A stretch of 64,000 bases of DNA from Acanthococcus lagerstroemiae (GCA_031841125.1 CM063109.1:27251321-27315320); one strand, 5' to 3'; shown: positions 33,031 through 43,477, numbered from the stretch's first letter. Notes: generated from the sequence alone by a model not told the origin. Made by a program: numbers and translations.

Positions 33031-34099
33031 TAGATAAACCAAAGAATGTTTTTAACAGTCTTCCTGCTTCTGACTTTTACGTTCTTGAATTCTTTTGATA
33101 ACCCGAGTTCTTGGATCTTCCTCCACCACAACTAGCCCAGGTGAAACCTGCTGGTTATTTCCATAATATCCTGTACTTCAGTGTGGTCTTTTAATCTGAT
33201 TTGAAGGATATTTCTTAACATTGAATAATGGGTGGACCGGATTTTGTACATTTTTTGCTTTTTAGTGATAGCCCAGGTCTGGGATCCGTAGGTCAAACCA
33301 GAAGGACTGTGCTTTCTAAGAACTGATTTTCGTATACAACTTCATGTTGCTTTTAAATATTTTTCTTTGGGACCAGAAAGCTTTCCACGCGTTCGCCCTG
33401 CAGATTTTTAGATGTTTGTTTTCTGTTGTTGTTGTTGTTGTTGTTTAAAAAAAATAATAATCAAAAGCTAGAGTTCGTCTTGAGTACTTATATTCCGAGA
33501 CCACCTCTATGGTTTTATTGTCGTCGATTTTGATTTATTCTAAATTCTTGATATTCGTGATAATTTTTGTTTTTGATTGGTTGATTTTTTCTTGGCTCCC
33601 TGTCCTCAGGTCCTCCGCCATTACTTTTAGTAGTTCTTTCCCATTCTTCGCGACGATGGCAGTGTCATCTGCGAAGCGGAGATTATTCTGATTTTAAAAG
33701 CTTAATAAACCGTTTCCTCTAATTTTGATTTTTATCCCTTTGTCTTCCATTCTAGTTGTCAAAAGACTTGTTCTATTACTGCGCTGAAAATACTAAGTTA
33801 GAGAGGATCACCTTGTTTAACATTTTTATCTAATTTTATCTGAGAGTCCTGCAATTGCGACAGAGATATGTGTAATTGCGCCGGTGGTCAAAAAAGACCA
33901 TACCTGTAGTTGCGCCGAATCATATGTTTGAACAGAAATACAAAATGAGCGAACTGTGAACCGTTCGTTCAAGTGAAGACCACGATTTTGCATTCGTTTG
34001 TCCTTCAGCGGAATTGAGGGGCTGTCGATTCCATTTGACGCAGTCGTGATACCGCAAAATACAAGACTTAAAGCTGTCACCTATTCACAAAAGCAGAGC

Positions 34100-34409
34100 A
34101 GATGAAGATGCAGCTACCAGTAAATGGCTGAACTGGTCATTTGGCCTGGCGCTGCTACCTTCGCACGAGGTGTCAAATTGTTTTGTCGATGACTTGATGC
34201 CAATGAAACCAGATAAAGAAGACGTAACGGATTTTTGCGACTACTTAGTTGACAGTTATATCGCAAAGCACGCCATATTTCCTCCTGAAATGTGGGCTTC
34301 AGAAAGTAATATAGTGGACGAACTACAAACGCTTGTGAATCATTCCATGCATCCCTTCGAACCTACTTCTATCATCATTCAGATATGTGCGCATTTGTAT
34401 ACGCATTGA
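34100..34409 (+). pseudogene. MULE transposase C-terminal fragment
   Basis: Plus-strand reading SKWLNWSFGLALLPSHEV, CFVDDLMPMKPDKEDVTDF, CDYLVDSYIAKHAIFPPEMW, then a polar tail to a stop at 34409. The D-Y-L-V-D..FPPEMWA block is the same MULE signature as in the minus-strand fragment at 32.6-33.0 kb, but the two are diverged relatives, not copies. N-terminal and catalytic parts are absent. Confidence 0.72.
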
Positions 34410-35263
34410 AACATTTTCAAAATCAATCTAAGAAATGCCAAAATTCTGCTCAGGAGCGAAAAAATTACACCAATTTTTGAAATACATAGGCAGTCGCTAA
34501 GTAACTGAGACTAAAATTCGTACGGCCCACCAACGCTACCTATTGGCGTTTCAACGCAGTAGGGGAATTATTTGGTTCATTAGCTATCGATTGAGACCAC
34601 GCCGCGCTCATTTGATTGAAAACTCGCTGTTCCAGACCAATTTGAAAGAGGCCATATGCGCTGACCCCTACAGGTTTTTTAAAGATTTTTTTAGAGAAGG
34701 AAAAGAAGCATACGATTACAAATTTTTTTATTAATCATCATCTTCATGAAGTACACGAATATCTTTTTTTAAATGAGCGCCATTCATGGCTATACAAGCG
34801 TTCATAGGAGGAGAAAAACATCTGCGCCGCGGTAATAACTTCTAAAAAAATCACAATTCACCCCCACCCCCGTATAGTCCTGACCTCGCCCCTGCGGCTT
34901 TTGGTTATTTCCTCAACAGAAGGCAGCCTTACGCGGTCATCAATTCAACACAAATCAGGAAGTCGCATCACTGCGGCGCAGATGTTTTTCTCCTCCTTAC
35001 CGGCGGTGGAATACGCGAAAACATTCGATAAATGGCTAGAACGAATGGTCGCATGTATAGCCATGAATGGCGCTTATTTTGAAAACAGATATTCGTGTAC
35101 TTAATGAAGATGATGATAAATAAAACAATTTGTTATTGTATGCTTTTTTTTTCTTCTTTAAAAAAATCTTTAAAAAACCTGTAGGGGTCAACGCATATGG
35201 GTTTCTTTCAAATTGGTCTGGAACAGCGAGTTTTCAATCAAATGAGCTCGACGTGGTCTCAAT

Positions 35264-35681
35264 TTGGACTTTGCAAACAACAACAAAAACGCCGGAACTA
35301 AACCCAACTGATAAGTGAATGGTGATGGTTACTTTGACTCCCTTAAGAAAAACACGCGGAGCAAAGATCATTATGTTACTACCTGAGAATAAGAAATTTC
35401 TTAGAAACCAAAGATATATACATTTTTAATCCAGGAGGTTTCTAGCATTTGTTAATAAACTTCTAGTTACTAACAAATTTCTTATTCTCAGGTAGTAACA
35501 TAATGATCTTTGCTCCCTGTGTTTTTCTTATGGAAGTCGAAATGTTCCTTGGCCAAAAGTGGGTATTTTTGCTAACAGTAACTAAGAACTGTAACTCACT
35601 GTGTGATTTTAAAATCACCGTTCGCTTATCAAAAAATACCTATTCTACACTAGCGCTTCTACAATTTGCACAGTCCCAATC
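35264..35681. mobile_element. TIR element with 9-bp TSD (MULE-like MITE), 418 bp
   Basis: GGTCTCAAT before and GGTCCCAAT (35682-35690) after it form a 9-bp target duplication with one change. The ends TTGGACTTTGCAAA and (inverted) TTGGGACTGTGCAAA are similar. The left arm of the surrounding mariner shows the empty site GTGGTCTCAATCGATAG. It contains the strong hairpin at 35345-35530. Confidence 0.8.
35345..35530. repeat. 186-bp near-perfect hairpin
   Basis: TAAGAAAAACACGCGGAGCA at 35345 and its complement at 35530 start arms of about 60 bp with only about three mismatches, including TACTACCTGAGAATAAGAAA. The loop is about 65 bp. Confidence 0.92.
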
Positions 35682-36480
35682 GGTCCCAATCGATAGCTAA
35701 TGAACCAAATTATTCTCCTACTGCGATGAAACGCCGATAGTTAGCGTAGGTGGGCCGTACGAATTTTAGTTTCAGTTACTTAGCGGTTAGCGACAACCTA
35801 TGCATATAAAATACGTGTGAGAGACGGGAAAATTCGTTCTTTTCAACTGAATCAATTCGGCACAATTGCAGGTAACCCTTTTATCTAAGCCAAAGAATTT
35901 GAGTAAATTTTAATTAGAATTTTGACAATACTTTCGGGGACTCTTTGCAGTACTAGAGTCTTTCATATTTGTTGTGGTATAACGAATCGAAAGCCTTGTT
36001 AATTTCCATAAACATTATAGCTAGTTCTCGCTGAAATTCCCTTGTTTTCTCCAAAAGCTGACTCAGTGTTTGTATATGTGGTCAATCGTGCTGAAATTCT
36101 TCCTAAAGCCAGGTTGTTCGATAGCTTGTTGCCTATCCAAAATATTGTATATTCCTTGTTTTATTATTCTCATAAACACTTTACAAACATTCGACGACCG
36201 GCTGATCGGCCTGTAGTTATTGATTTCGTGATTTCGTTATGATCCCCTTTTTTATGCAGTAACACAATTTCCGGTCATATTGAACTTGTATTTGTAGCAT
36301 CTCAGGGGAGTTACGAGAAAATTATGAGAGCTTTTTTTTGTATAGAATTCAATAAGGAACAATTTTTGTTTGAAAAGTTTTTTCCTGTTGGTAATTTCTG
36401 AGATTCTTGGGAAAAACCCCTTGGGGCTTCTCTTGGGCAGGTGCTGCAGATGAAAATGATTAGTATCGGGGAAGCAGTTG

Positions 36481-38789
36481 TGCAAAATCATAATTTCTGT
36501 TTGGGTAATAGTTGGTTATGATATTGATTTGCCCCCAGCTAATGACTAATTTACCATAGTGCTACTGTTTGTTGTTGTTGTTGTTGTTTTTTGGGGGGGG
36601 GCATATGTTCTGCCCTCTGCGAGGCTTGAAGACACTGAAATTCTTAGGTATTTGTAGTACGTTAGTCAGTTCTATCATCTGTCATCCAACCCTCGGTACC
36701 AAAATTCAGCTCTCTTGTAATTTTCTCTTCTATATTTACCGTTTTTTTGTCTAATTGTTTTTTTCCTAAATTGATATCTCACGTTAATTTGTAAATTATT
36801 TTGTCTGTCCTGGGAGTTGAACTTTCAAGACTGAGAACGGAAATTAAACATAATCCGGAACGTGTCATGTACATAACAAATCCGGATTCTCATACTTGGA
36901 GTATGGCTTTATGAGTTGTAACTCGTTAAAGTCAGTTCATTACTCTTTTTCATAAATCCGTACAAAGTGTTTAATAATGATCAGCGAGACGTGAAATTTT
37001 CTACATTCTCATTAAAAAAGTGTTTACGAATTCGTAATACAAGACTCAAGGAAATGTAAGCACGGAAAAACGAAGACGAGACGAAAAACGAAATAAAATA
37101 ATAGATTTTTTAAAAAGTGGAACGATAACCCGACGTGTAAATTGTAAACGAATGTTTATTCTAGAACCTGTTGCAATTACAAACTTGCGAATTGTAGGTA
37201 AACATCCCGTATCTGTTATACACATATTTACGTATGTAGCTTTCTTTGCAACTTTACTGACATAGTTTCATCGTCGACCAAATTTGTGGCGCAACAATGT
37301 TTGCAAAGAAGTAGGGTAGAGTATTGAAAGCGCATCAGTGTGATACGTTGGAGTCAGCTATGAAAATCACATGAAAATCGTGTTCAGCGACTTTTAGGAC
37401 CCATGAAAAGAACATGTTCCGAGTTAAGGACACCATGTATAGTTCAGAAGCTCAAGTAACCAGTGGGATACCGTGTATACATAGAACGAAGTGAAAATAG
37501 CCAAAAAAACTTTTTTTTTTGAATTGTTTCGACCGGTTGGGCGATTTTGCTGCCTTTTGACTTGACAACGACGTGTGTCGAGTATCAGTGAAATTTTTCC
37601 AAATTTATTCTAATTTTAAATTTTAATTAAAAATTTTGCCTGTAAAAAGTCAATTGCCTCCTTTTACGTAAATTTATTTTCCAACTCGATTGGAGAGCTC
37701 CCTCCCCCGGTCATTACGCCCCTGTATTACCCAGGTAAACTACAAAGCTCTTTTGATTAGTTAGTGCCGAATTTTATAGCAAGTGCTGATGGGTGATCGT
37801 GATGCAAGTCTATTTTAGCAGGTGTATGCATATGCCCCAGTCTGCTGCCGTTGAAGGCCGCATTCACGTGCAAAATTGTATCCATACAGATCCGCAAGAA
37901 CGACAATGAGAAGTCACATTACGTATACATACAGATGAAATGATAATAACGAAAACATTTATACATTGTTTGTTTGTTCTGTACCGTTAATATGATTTAT
38001 CGTCGATGTACCTGTTCGCGGTATCACGGATGCCTCTCTTCTGAGGCGGGCAAGAACTGTGCAAATAAATTACGGCTATTAAAATGCTTTTTATTATCAT
38101 TTTCTAAACGCCGTATATCATTGATACTGCATGTAGACCGGGTTGTTATTATTGCAGCTGAGCAACAGCTGTTTACATACATGTAATATGATGTGCTGTA
38201 CAGTATTATACATACAGCCACGAGAATAAGGTGTACATAGAGGTATACTCTTTGCTATATGCTAACACCGGCCGATTGTAATTAAAATATTTAATGAAAT
38301 TCGTTATCACGACTATTGCAGTGGGGTAATTCTCAGAAAAAGTCCAAATTTCAGTTACTGTCACGTCGAATACTGAATGTACGATTTTTTTTCTCTGTAT
38401 TATAGGTACAGTATTATCCTCTCAATTTGTTCTTGTCAATAAAAATGAATACCCCCTTCCTTGTGTGCGTTATAAATCGCTGACATAGCCACAAATTTCG
38501 AGGCCGTGCCCGTTACCACTTGTGCATCAAAATTATCTTTCAATGATGTAATTGAGCGATTTTTCAGAGAATATGACATGAGAATTTATTAGAGGGGATT
38601 GCGACCTAGATTAATACCAAAACATGGGACCAAAAATATACCATGGCATCTCAAGAGAAGTACATAGTTCGGTTACTGGGTTTAGTTTTGTTTGGCTATG
38701 ATCACTTTTTACTTGGTTCTTCAACCACGCTGATTTTCACACTTTCATTTTGCTGAATAGCTGCATAGCTGTACGTCTGTTATATGAAT
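36481..38789. other. Unassigned; (GTT)n run near 36.57 kb
   Basis: (TTG)n with a following G-run at 36567-36601. Otherwise AT-rich with only frames up to 70 codons and no recognised element. Confidence 0.35.
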
Positions 38790-39300
38790 AAATTATAAAT
38801 AATATTTATTTTATTTACTCCCCCTGCCAACAGCCGAAAAGGCCAATTACAGGCAGGGGGAAAACAAAAGTACAGTACAAATAATAGAAACTACAATAGA
38901 ATTTTTTTTGTACATCCACACACCACATCTACTCAACACACACACCCGCACATGCCAGCACCCTATTCGACCCAGGCACAGCCCCATTCCCTCCAACACC
39001 CGCCTTCACCTCCAACACAATCACAATCCCTCACACTTACACATTCTGTATAATAATAATAGTACGTATAATAATAATAATTCCAACACTTATTATACTA
39101 ACATAAGATACTTCACACATTCTTCCAATTTCTGCCTCGCCCCCTTCCCCCACATCATCCCGTTCCATTTACACCCATCCATACATCCAATTACATACAC
39201 ATTCCTGCATCAAGCCTGATTCATCCATGTGTCCACAATCTGCAGCGCACGAAGCCCTCATTGGCTTAGTCCTAGCTCCACCTCGCCCCCGTTCGTCCCC
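38790..39300 (-). mobile_element. LINE 3' end (untranslated tail, minus strand)
   Basis: On the minus strand the text ends CTGTAATTGGCCTTTTCGGC..GGCAGGGGGAG and passes into an AAATAAAATAAAT-type tail, the form of many insect R1/Jockey-like LINE 3' ends. CCCCCTGCC and GGCAGGGGG at 38819-38862 form a stem. Upstream, PMRAACAADCGHMDES-like text at about 39260-39220 may be the ORF end. A related end lies at 48.96-49.34 kb. Clade not determined. Confidence 0.55.
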
Positions 39301-39819
39301 TGGCTAGTTTATATGTGGGATTTTAGAGCCTGTAGTAATCGAAGCCCCCTTTGGGTCGAGAAGATCGATAGAGGGATCTCTCTCACTTAGCCTATTTGCT
39401 GGCTCCATTCCTCGAATTATCCGCGAGTTTTTGTATACATCCATATCTGTAGATCTGTACACGAGATCTGAAGCCAGTATTGTCATTATCGTAGCGCTAT
39501 CCTGGAACAGGGATGAAACTAAAGGGACACAGAGGGGGAGCTTGCCCCCAGGCCTCCACCGGAGTTGGGAAATGTTATTAGATAAATAAAAAGTTGAGAA
39601 AATTCAATGAGTCAAAAAAGATTTTTTTTGACATGGATATATCTATTGGCTGGCTCTCCAATCCTGTTTCCAACCGACACAGAACTTGATTCCAGTTCAT
39701 TTCACAGTTCAAATCATAGTTCTGTTCAGTTGTGCATATTGCGTGAAGTTAATCAGTTTGATTTAGCTCTTCATGGTTTCAGTTCAAGTGGTCCACATTT
39801 CCATGGAAAGTATTTTTCC
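39301..39819. repeat. Unclassified; includes a repeat shared with 44.8 kb
   Basis: AACAGGGATGAAAC..GGGGGAGCTTGCCCCCAGGCCTC..GGAGTTGGGAAAT..AAAAGTTGAGAAAATTCAA (39509-39610) matches 44813-44930. GATTTAGCTCTTCATGGT (39763) recurs at 62291, again next to repeat B. Confidence 0.6.
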
Positions 39820-40025
39820 TTGATCTTTGCTGCGCGGCTGCAGTCTGCAGCTGATTAATTTGCTGCTTAAAAGTTTGACACCTTACAACCATGGGTATAC
39901 TTGAGCAAAAACTGTAACTCCCCCCTCGACGTGCTCGACGCTCTACCCAACATTCTTCCAGCCATATGCTCGTTGATCTTGATCTTAGCTGCGCGACTGC
40001 AGTCTGCAGCCGTGTTGTTAAGAAA
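39820..40025 (+). repeat. Repeat family B copy
   Basis: GGGTATACTTGAGCAAAAAC, TTCTTCCAGCCATATGCTC and GCGCGACTGCAGTCTGCAGC..GTGTTGTTA in the family order; an extra CTGCAGTCTGCAG end precedes it at about 39838. Confidence 0.8.
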
Positions 40026-40521
40026 TTTTTATACTACTTGATCAGAAAGGCAATGTTTACGTTTGGTGTATTTTACAGGAACAACTAAGAAAGCGCCTAT
40101 CATCTTCCCATGCAGTGATGTGTTTATACTAAAAACCCTCAACAGATGAAAGTACACATACCTCATAAATGTAAAACATTTTATTTTACATGGAAAAAAA
40201 ATTGATCTTGGCCATGTAATAATTTTTTCGTCGGAAAATCGAACCTGCAGTCCATTGAACAATTTGAATTTGGGAAGATTACAGGATTCATCTCTAACCA
40301 CATCAGGCAAGCACGATGGGACCGATCACAAAATTGCACTTAAATGAAACCGATATAAATATTCTCACTAAACATTAGTACAGCTGTTACCGTTTGTTTG
40401 TTGATTAAACCGTCGTTACGTTTTTTGTTTTGGGCCACTTACCTTCATTGTATTTTTGTTTGTGCCACGTGAACATCAAAACTGAAGCACCGAAAACTTG
40501 TGATACTGTACTTTGTAGTAA
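40021..40521 (+). repeat. Flanking direct repeat, left copy
   Basis: AAGAAATTTTTATACTACTT through GTGATACTGTACTTTGTAGT is repeated in the same orientation at 42787-43211, with many small indels. The right part overlaps the last ~75 bases of the recombinase coding sequence; the left part has a decayed tRNA-like region (box B ATCGAACC). Confidence 0.88.
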
Positions 40522-42382
40522 GTGATGAGGAACAAGCTTCATTAGAAAAGTTAAACTTTGAGGAACGTTCTGAAATAAAACGCGGATCTAGATCTTTCTG
40601 ATTTGTGGCGTTCGTTGGAAGATTTAGAGCCGGAACAACCTTTGAGTATACTATAGGTAAATTGGGATAAACACGATTAGTTGTAGATGATGAAGGTTCT
40701 ACTGCATCCTTTGTAAGATTTACAGCTTTCAAAATGAGATCGCCAGTTTGTATTTTCTCTTCCAGATTTGCATCACAGTATGACTCAGTAACCTCATTGG
40801 ATTGCCATCCACCAATTTTTTTTATCTTTCGGAATGATGCACCGGCATTCGATAATAACGTGGCGGAGGATCTTCGATATGCATGGCCTAAAACAATTCA
40901 AAATAAACCAAATCCTTAGATTCAACACTCCGATACAGTGAAAACTGTCTATTAGTGGACTCATCTAATCTGGAAAACTCGTCACTGTGGGAAAAAACAT
41001 GTGCGGTCTGTTGAGAAAACCTGTATTTAATATTTCAATGTATATAATCTGGAAAACCTGTGTGACGTGGGAGTGGAAACTAAAATGTACAAAAAAACTG
41101 TAATATGGCACGTGTCTTTCATTGATTTTCCATGTTAGAGCACAGGTTTCTTTGAGGGAGAATCATTTTGTTCCGATATCTGCCCTACTGTACTGCACAA
41201 AATTCTTTGCTCATATGACTAAAAATGTATCAACCTCGCCAGTAGAGTGTTCAGGTTTTTGGATGTTCTCTGTATGTACAACCACTTTAGACAAATACAT
41301 ACGGTAAGCTTAGGTACTTCAAATTAACATTGTACCGGTACATACTTCATGAATACAATGCTGTAATAGACTTTTTTTTTTTTTTTTTTAACTTGCGTAA
41401 TGTGGAAAACCTGTCAGTGTAGAAATTTTAAAAATGGTTCGTTGAGTTTTCACTGTATTATTTTGAAAATGAATTTCTTTATTCACATAAAATTATACCT
41501 GTGTACCGACTGGCATTCGGTAGTCCGAGGAACTCAGCGATTTTGCGAGGTGAGCTGCTAAACAAAGATTTCCCAATTACTTGCTTACAGCATTTACCCC
41601 TCTCATATCGCAAAAAAAAGCGATTCGTGGGCGTGTTGGGAGGTCTTAAGTTGCGATATTTCTTTACTATTGCGAAAAATGCGCCGCCTACGGTGAAATA
41701 TCTGTCTACATTTGTCTTTGTATCCTCCAACGTCACTTTGAAGAGCTGGCCATTCTCGATCTCTTCAACATTATCGACAGTGAGTTTAACTAACTCGATG
41801 GTTCGACACGCACCAGATATTCCCAGAACTAGCATGGTCTATTGACATAAAAACAGAAACACATATGTATAACGGCAATGTATTGAAAATTTGACTACAG
41901 AAACAGATTTGATTTTAACTCACTTTATACTGCAACCAATTTTCATCGGGTGCCTTTTCTAAAAAATCATGAATATTCTGTCGGGAGAGAACCATTGATT
42001 TGACACCTTTGTAGCCTTTCTGTCTTTGCTTCAGAAATGCTCTCAATTTTGGGTACGAGTCGATTTTCACATTTTCGAAGAACTGTAAAGTGGATCGTAA
42101 CATGGAATATTTTGACCACAAAGTTGGGGGTTTATTCGTCCTAGCCAGTTCATCGAAATATGCTAAAACGACGGTCTCCGAAGCGCTTGTGGTCTTCCAC
42201 TTTGTTTCCCTCCATTTCTTGAATAAGTCATACACGGCTAGATATCTGTCTTTCGATACTGCAGGAAGCAAACTGTAAACGTGTGTATTAGCAGCTGACC
42301 GTAATTCTTCCGGCGTACATGCTAATAGGGATTTTTGTTCCTCATCTTGATTATCAATATCAATATCGTCACAATCATTCAT
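40445..42382 (-). CDS. Tyrosine recombinase, Crypton-like, 3 exons, apparently intact
   Basis: Predicted 413-residue DNA-cutting and -joining enzyme of the lambda-integrase (tyrosine recombinase) family. Exons on the minus strand: 42382-41924, 41838-41499, 40887-40445. Introns begin GTGAGT and GTATAA and end CAATAG and TTTTAG, and reading phase is kept across both (phase 0, then 1). Residues 1-153 contain an N-terminal core-binding domain (YLAVYDLFKKWRETKW, LRAFLKQRQKGYKG). The catalytic half follows: GACRTIEL (R about 165), DTKTN (K about 194), HAYRR (H about 268, R about 271), GGWQS (W about 294) and ESYCD (nucleophile Y about 303). All active-site positions are present and no stop interrupts them. 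The start ATG at 42382 is the first in frame; an upstream exon cannot be excluded. No reverse transcriptase is nearby, which argues against DIRS and for a Crypton or a domesticated descendant (Crypton families are known in insects). Confidence 0.9.
40936..41455. mobile_element. TA-flanked TIR element forming most of intron 2
   Basis: CAGTGAAAACT at 40936 and its complement AGTTTTCACTG at 41455 are flanked by TA at 40934-40935 and 41456-41457. Words such as CTGGAAAACCTGT recur near both ends, as in pogo/Tigger-like elements. It fills 520 of the 611 bases of intron 2 (40888-41498). It contains a long T-run (about 41373-41390) and no recognised transposase. Confidence 0.82.
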
Positions 42383-42572
42383 TTTCAGATAATAATCAAT
42401 ATATCTCTCGTACAAGCAAAATTAAGAAATTAACAGTATGAAAATTGTAAAACACAATTGAGAGACAGAAGATGGATATTGTGGGAAAATGGCGGCTTCC
42501 TTACAGCGTCGTTTAAGTAAGGTCACTGATCTGCGCAATACAATAAGAATACAGCAACACAGCGCAACGTTC

Positions 42573-42621
42573 ACGTGAAAAAGGCCTTAATGTCTACTTA
42601 CCATAAGGCCCTTTTTCACGT
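42573..42621. repeat. 49-bp palindrome upstream of the recombinase gene
   Basis: ACGTGAAAAAGGCCTTA and TAAGGCCCTTTTTCACGT pair with a single extra base around a loop of about 14. It lies about 190 bp upstream of the recombinase ATG. It may be a terminator-like or MITE-like hairpin, or a pair of inverted protein-binding sites. Confidence 0.85.
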
Positions 42622-42786
42622 CACAAATATGATATATGTGAGGCCGTGCTAACGTGCTAACGTTCCTACTTTACATCCCATGGCTTGTAAAACCCTTTAC
42701 AGACGTGACGTTTTTTCACAATGAAAAGTAGTACTTCTCGCTGACTGTGCGGCTGCTGAAAGTTTCAGTTTCAGTTCATGTATACA

Positions 42787-43211
42787 AAAAAGAAATTTTT
42801 ATACTACTTGATCAGAAAGGCAATGTTTACGTTGGTGTTTTACAGACAACAAGAAGCGCCTATCATTCCATGCATCGAGTGCTAACAAAACCCGCATGTA
42901 AAGTACACATACCTCAATGTAAAACATTTTTACATGAAAAAATTGCTGGCCAGTAATTTTGTGTCGGGAAATCGAACCTGCGTCCATTGAAACATTTGAT
43001 TGAAATGTAGCGATCATCTCTAACCACTCGGCCACGGAGCGAATCACAAAATTGCAACTTAAGAACGCATTTAAATATTCACAACATAGTACAGCTGTTA
43101 CCGTTTGTTGTTAACCGTCGTTACGTTTTTGCTGGCCACTACCTGTGTATGCTGTTTGTGCACGTGAACAAACTGAAGACAAGACTGTGATACTGTACTT
43201 TGTAGTAATTA
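42787..43211 (+). repeat. Flanking direct repeat, right copy
   Basis: Same orientation and order as 40021-40521; it begins AAGAAATTTTTATACTACTT and ends GTGATACTGTACTTTGTAGT. It lies upstream of the recombinase gene, so the gene is bracketed by the two copies. It is about 75 bases shorter through many small deletions and contains the better tRNA-like region. Confidence 0.88.
42965..43042 (-). repeat. tRNA-derived (SINE-like) head
   Basis: On the minus strand GCTCCGTGGCCGAGTGG (box A at 43034-43024) and GGTTCGATTTC (box B at 42978-42968) stand at tRNA-Ser/Leu-like spacing. The 3' acceptor strand that would pair with GCTCCGT is missing, so it is not a working tRNA. The following ~180 bases to 42787 would be the SINE body. 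Confidence 0.7.
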
Positions 43212-43367
43212 ACTGAGCAAATTAAATTTTTGTATTAATTACGCACACAAAAATCACCTGTCTATAATTTAAATAAATAAATAGATTAAAAAAAAAATAA
43301 AAAAAATACAGACCATGTCAGCGAAAAACATTGCCGCTTGTGTTCAAGTAGTATAAAAAATATCTTC

Positions 43368-43477
43368 CACAATAAGAGCCAAAGGTGAGTTTACATGACT
43401 CAGGAATTGCTCACTCGCTACACTCATTCGCAAACTTTCCCTAGCCATGTAAACACGCACTTTTGACTCTTGGTGTG
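43368..43477. mobile_element. Small hairpin MITE, 110 bp
   Basis: AAGAGCCAAAGGTGAGTTTA near the left and, inverted, AAGAGTCAAAAGTGCGTGTT near the right, with CACA outermost on each side, pair over about 35 bases. No coding content; target duplication unclear. Confidence 0.7.

Larger units (their letters stand above)
34489..35798 (+). mobile_element. Foldback mariner: two inverted 3' halves
   Basis: Flanked by TA (34487-34488, 35799-35800). The terminal text GTAACTGAGACTAAAATTCG at the left is inverted at the right (CGAATTTTAGTTTCAGTTAC). About 330 bp of left arm (to about 34830) is an inverted copy of the right side. Between and within the right arm lies a mariner transposase C-terminus on the plus strand: YSPDLAPAAFGYFLNRRQ at about 34865, then SSLPAVEYAKTFDKWLERM and CIAMNGAYFEN to 35104. 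The left arm repeats part of that end in reverse, with a deletion. Confidence 0.82.
33845..35878 (+). mobile_element. MULE element with 11-bp TSD, carrying a mariner foldback
   Basis: TTTTATCTGAG at 33834-33844 and TTTTATCTAAG at 35879-35889 flank the element (10 of 11 match). Inner ends share CCTGCAATTG in inverted orientation (33848, 35863). A transposase C-terminal piece is present on the plus strand. The mariner-derived foldback at 34489-35798 accounts for most of the length. Confidence 0.75.
33050..36480 (-). pseudogene. RTE-like LINE RT, decayed, split by a MULE
   Basis: N-terminal RT blocks lie at about 36240-36000 on the minus strand (NVCKVFMRIIKQGIYNILD, QQAIEQPGFRK). After the 2-kb insertion (33845-35878) the RT continues at about 33850-33560 with NLRFADDTAIVAKNGKELLK, the catalytic FADD box. 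Connection-domain text follows (KIDDNKTIEVVSEYKYS, CRANAWKAFWSQRK) to about 33060. A (GTT)n run at 33425-33447 interrupts it. Stops and frameshifts are frequent. Confidence 0.8.

Noticed and set aside
40445..42382. DIRS/Ngaro retroelement
   Set aside because: These also use a tyrosine recombinase but need RT and RNase H, neither of which is seen within the flanking repeats.
42965..43042. tRNA-Ser/Leu gene
   Set aside because: Box A and box B are good, but the 3' acceptor strand is absent and the same segment recurs decayed at 40.2 kb, so it is a SINE-type derivative.
42799..43047. 82-codon minus frame
   Set aside because: It runs through the tRNA-like SINE head and body; not a protein gene.
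40021..43211. LTR retrotransposon with ~0.45-kb LTRs
   Set aside because: There is no gag, protease or RT between the repeats, no TG...CA ends, no primer-binding site, and the left repeat contains coding sequence of the recombinase.
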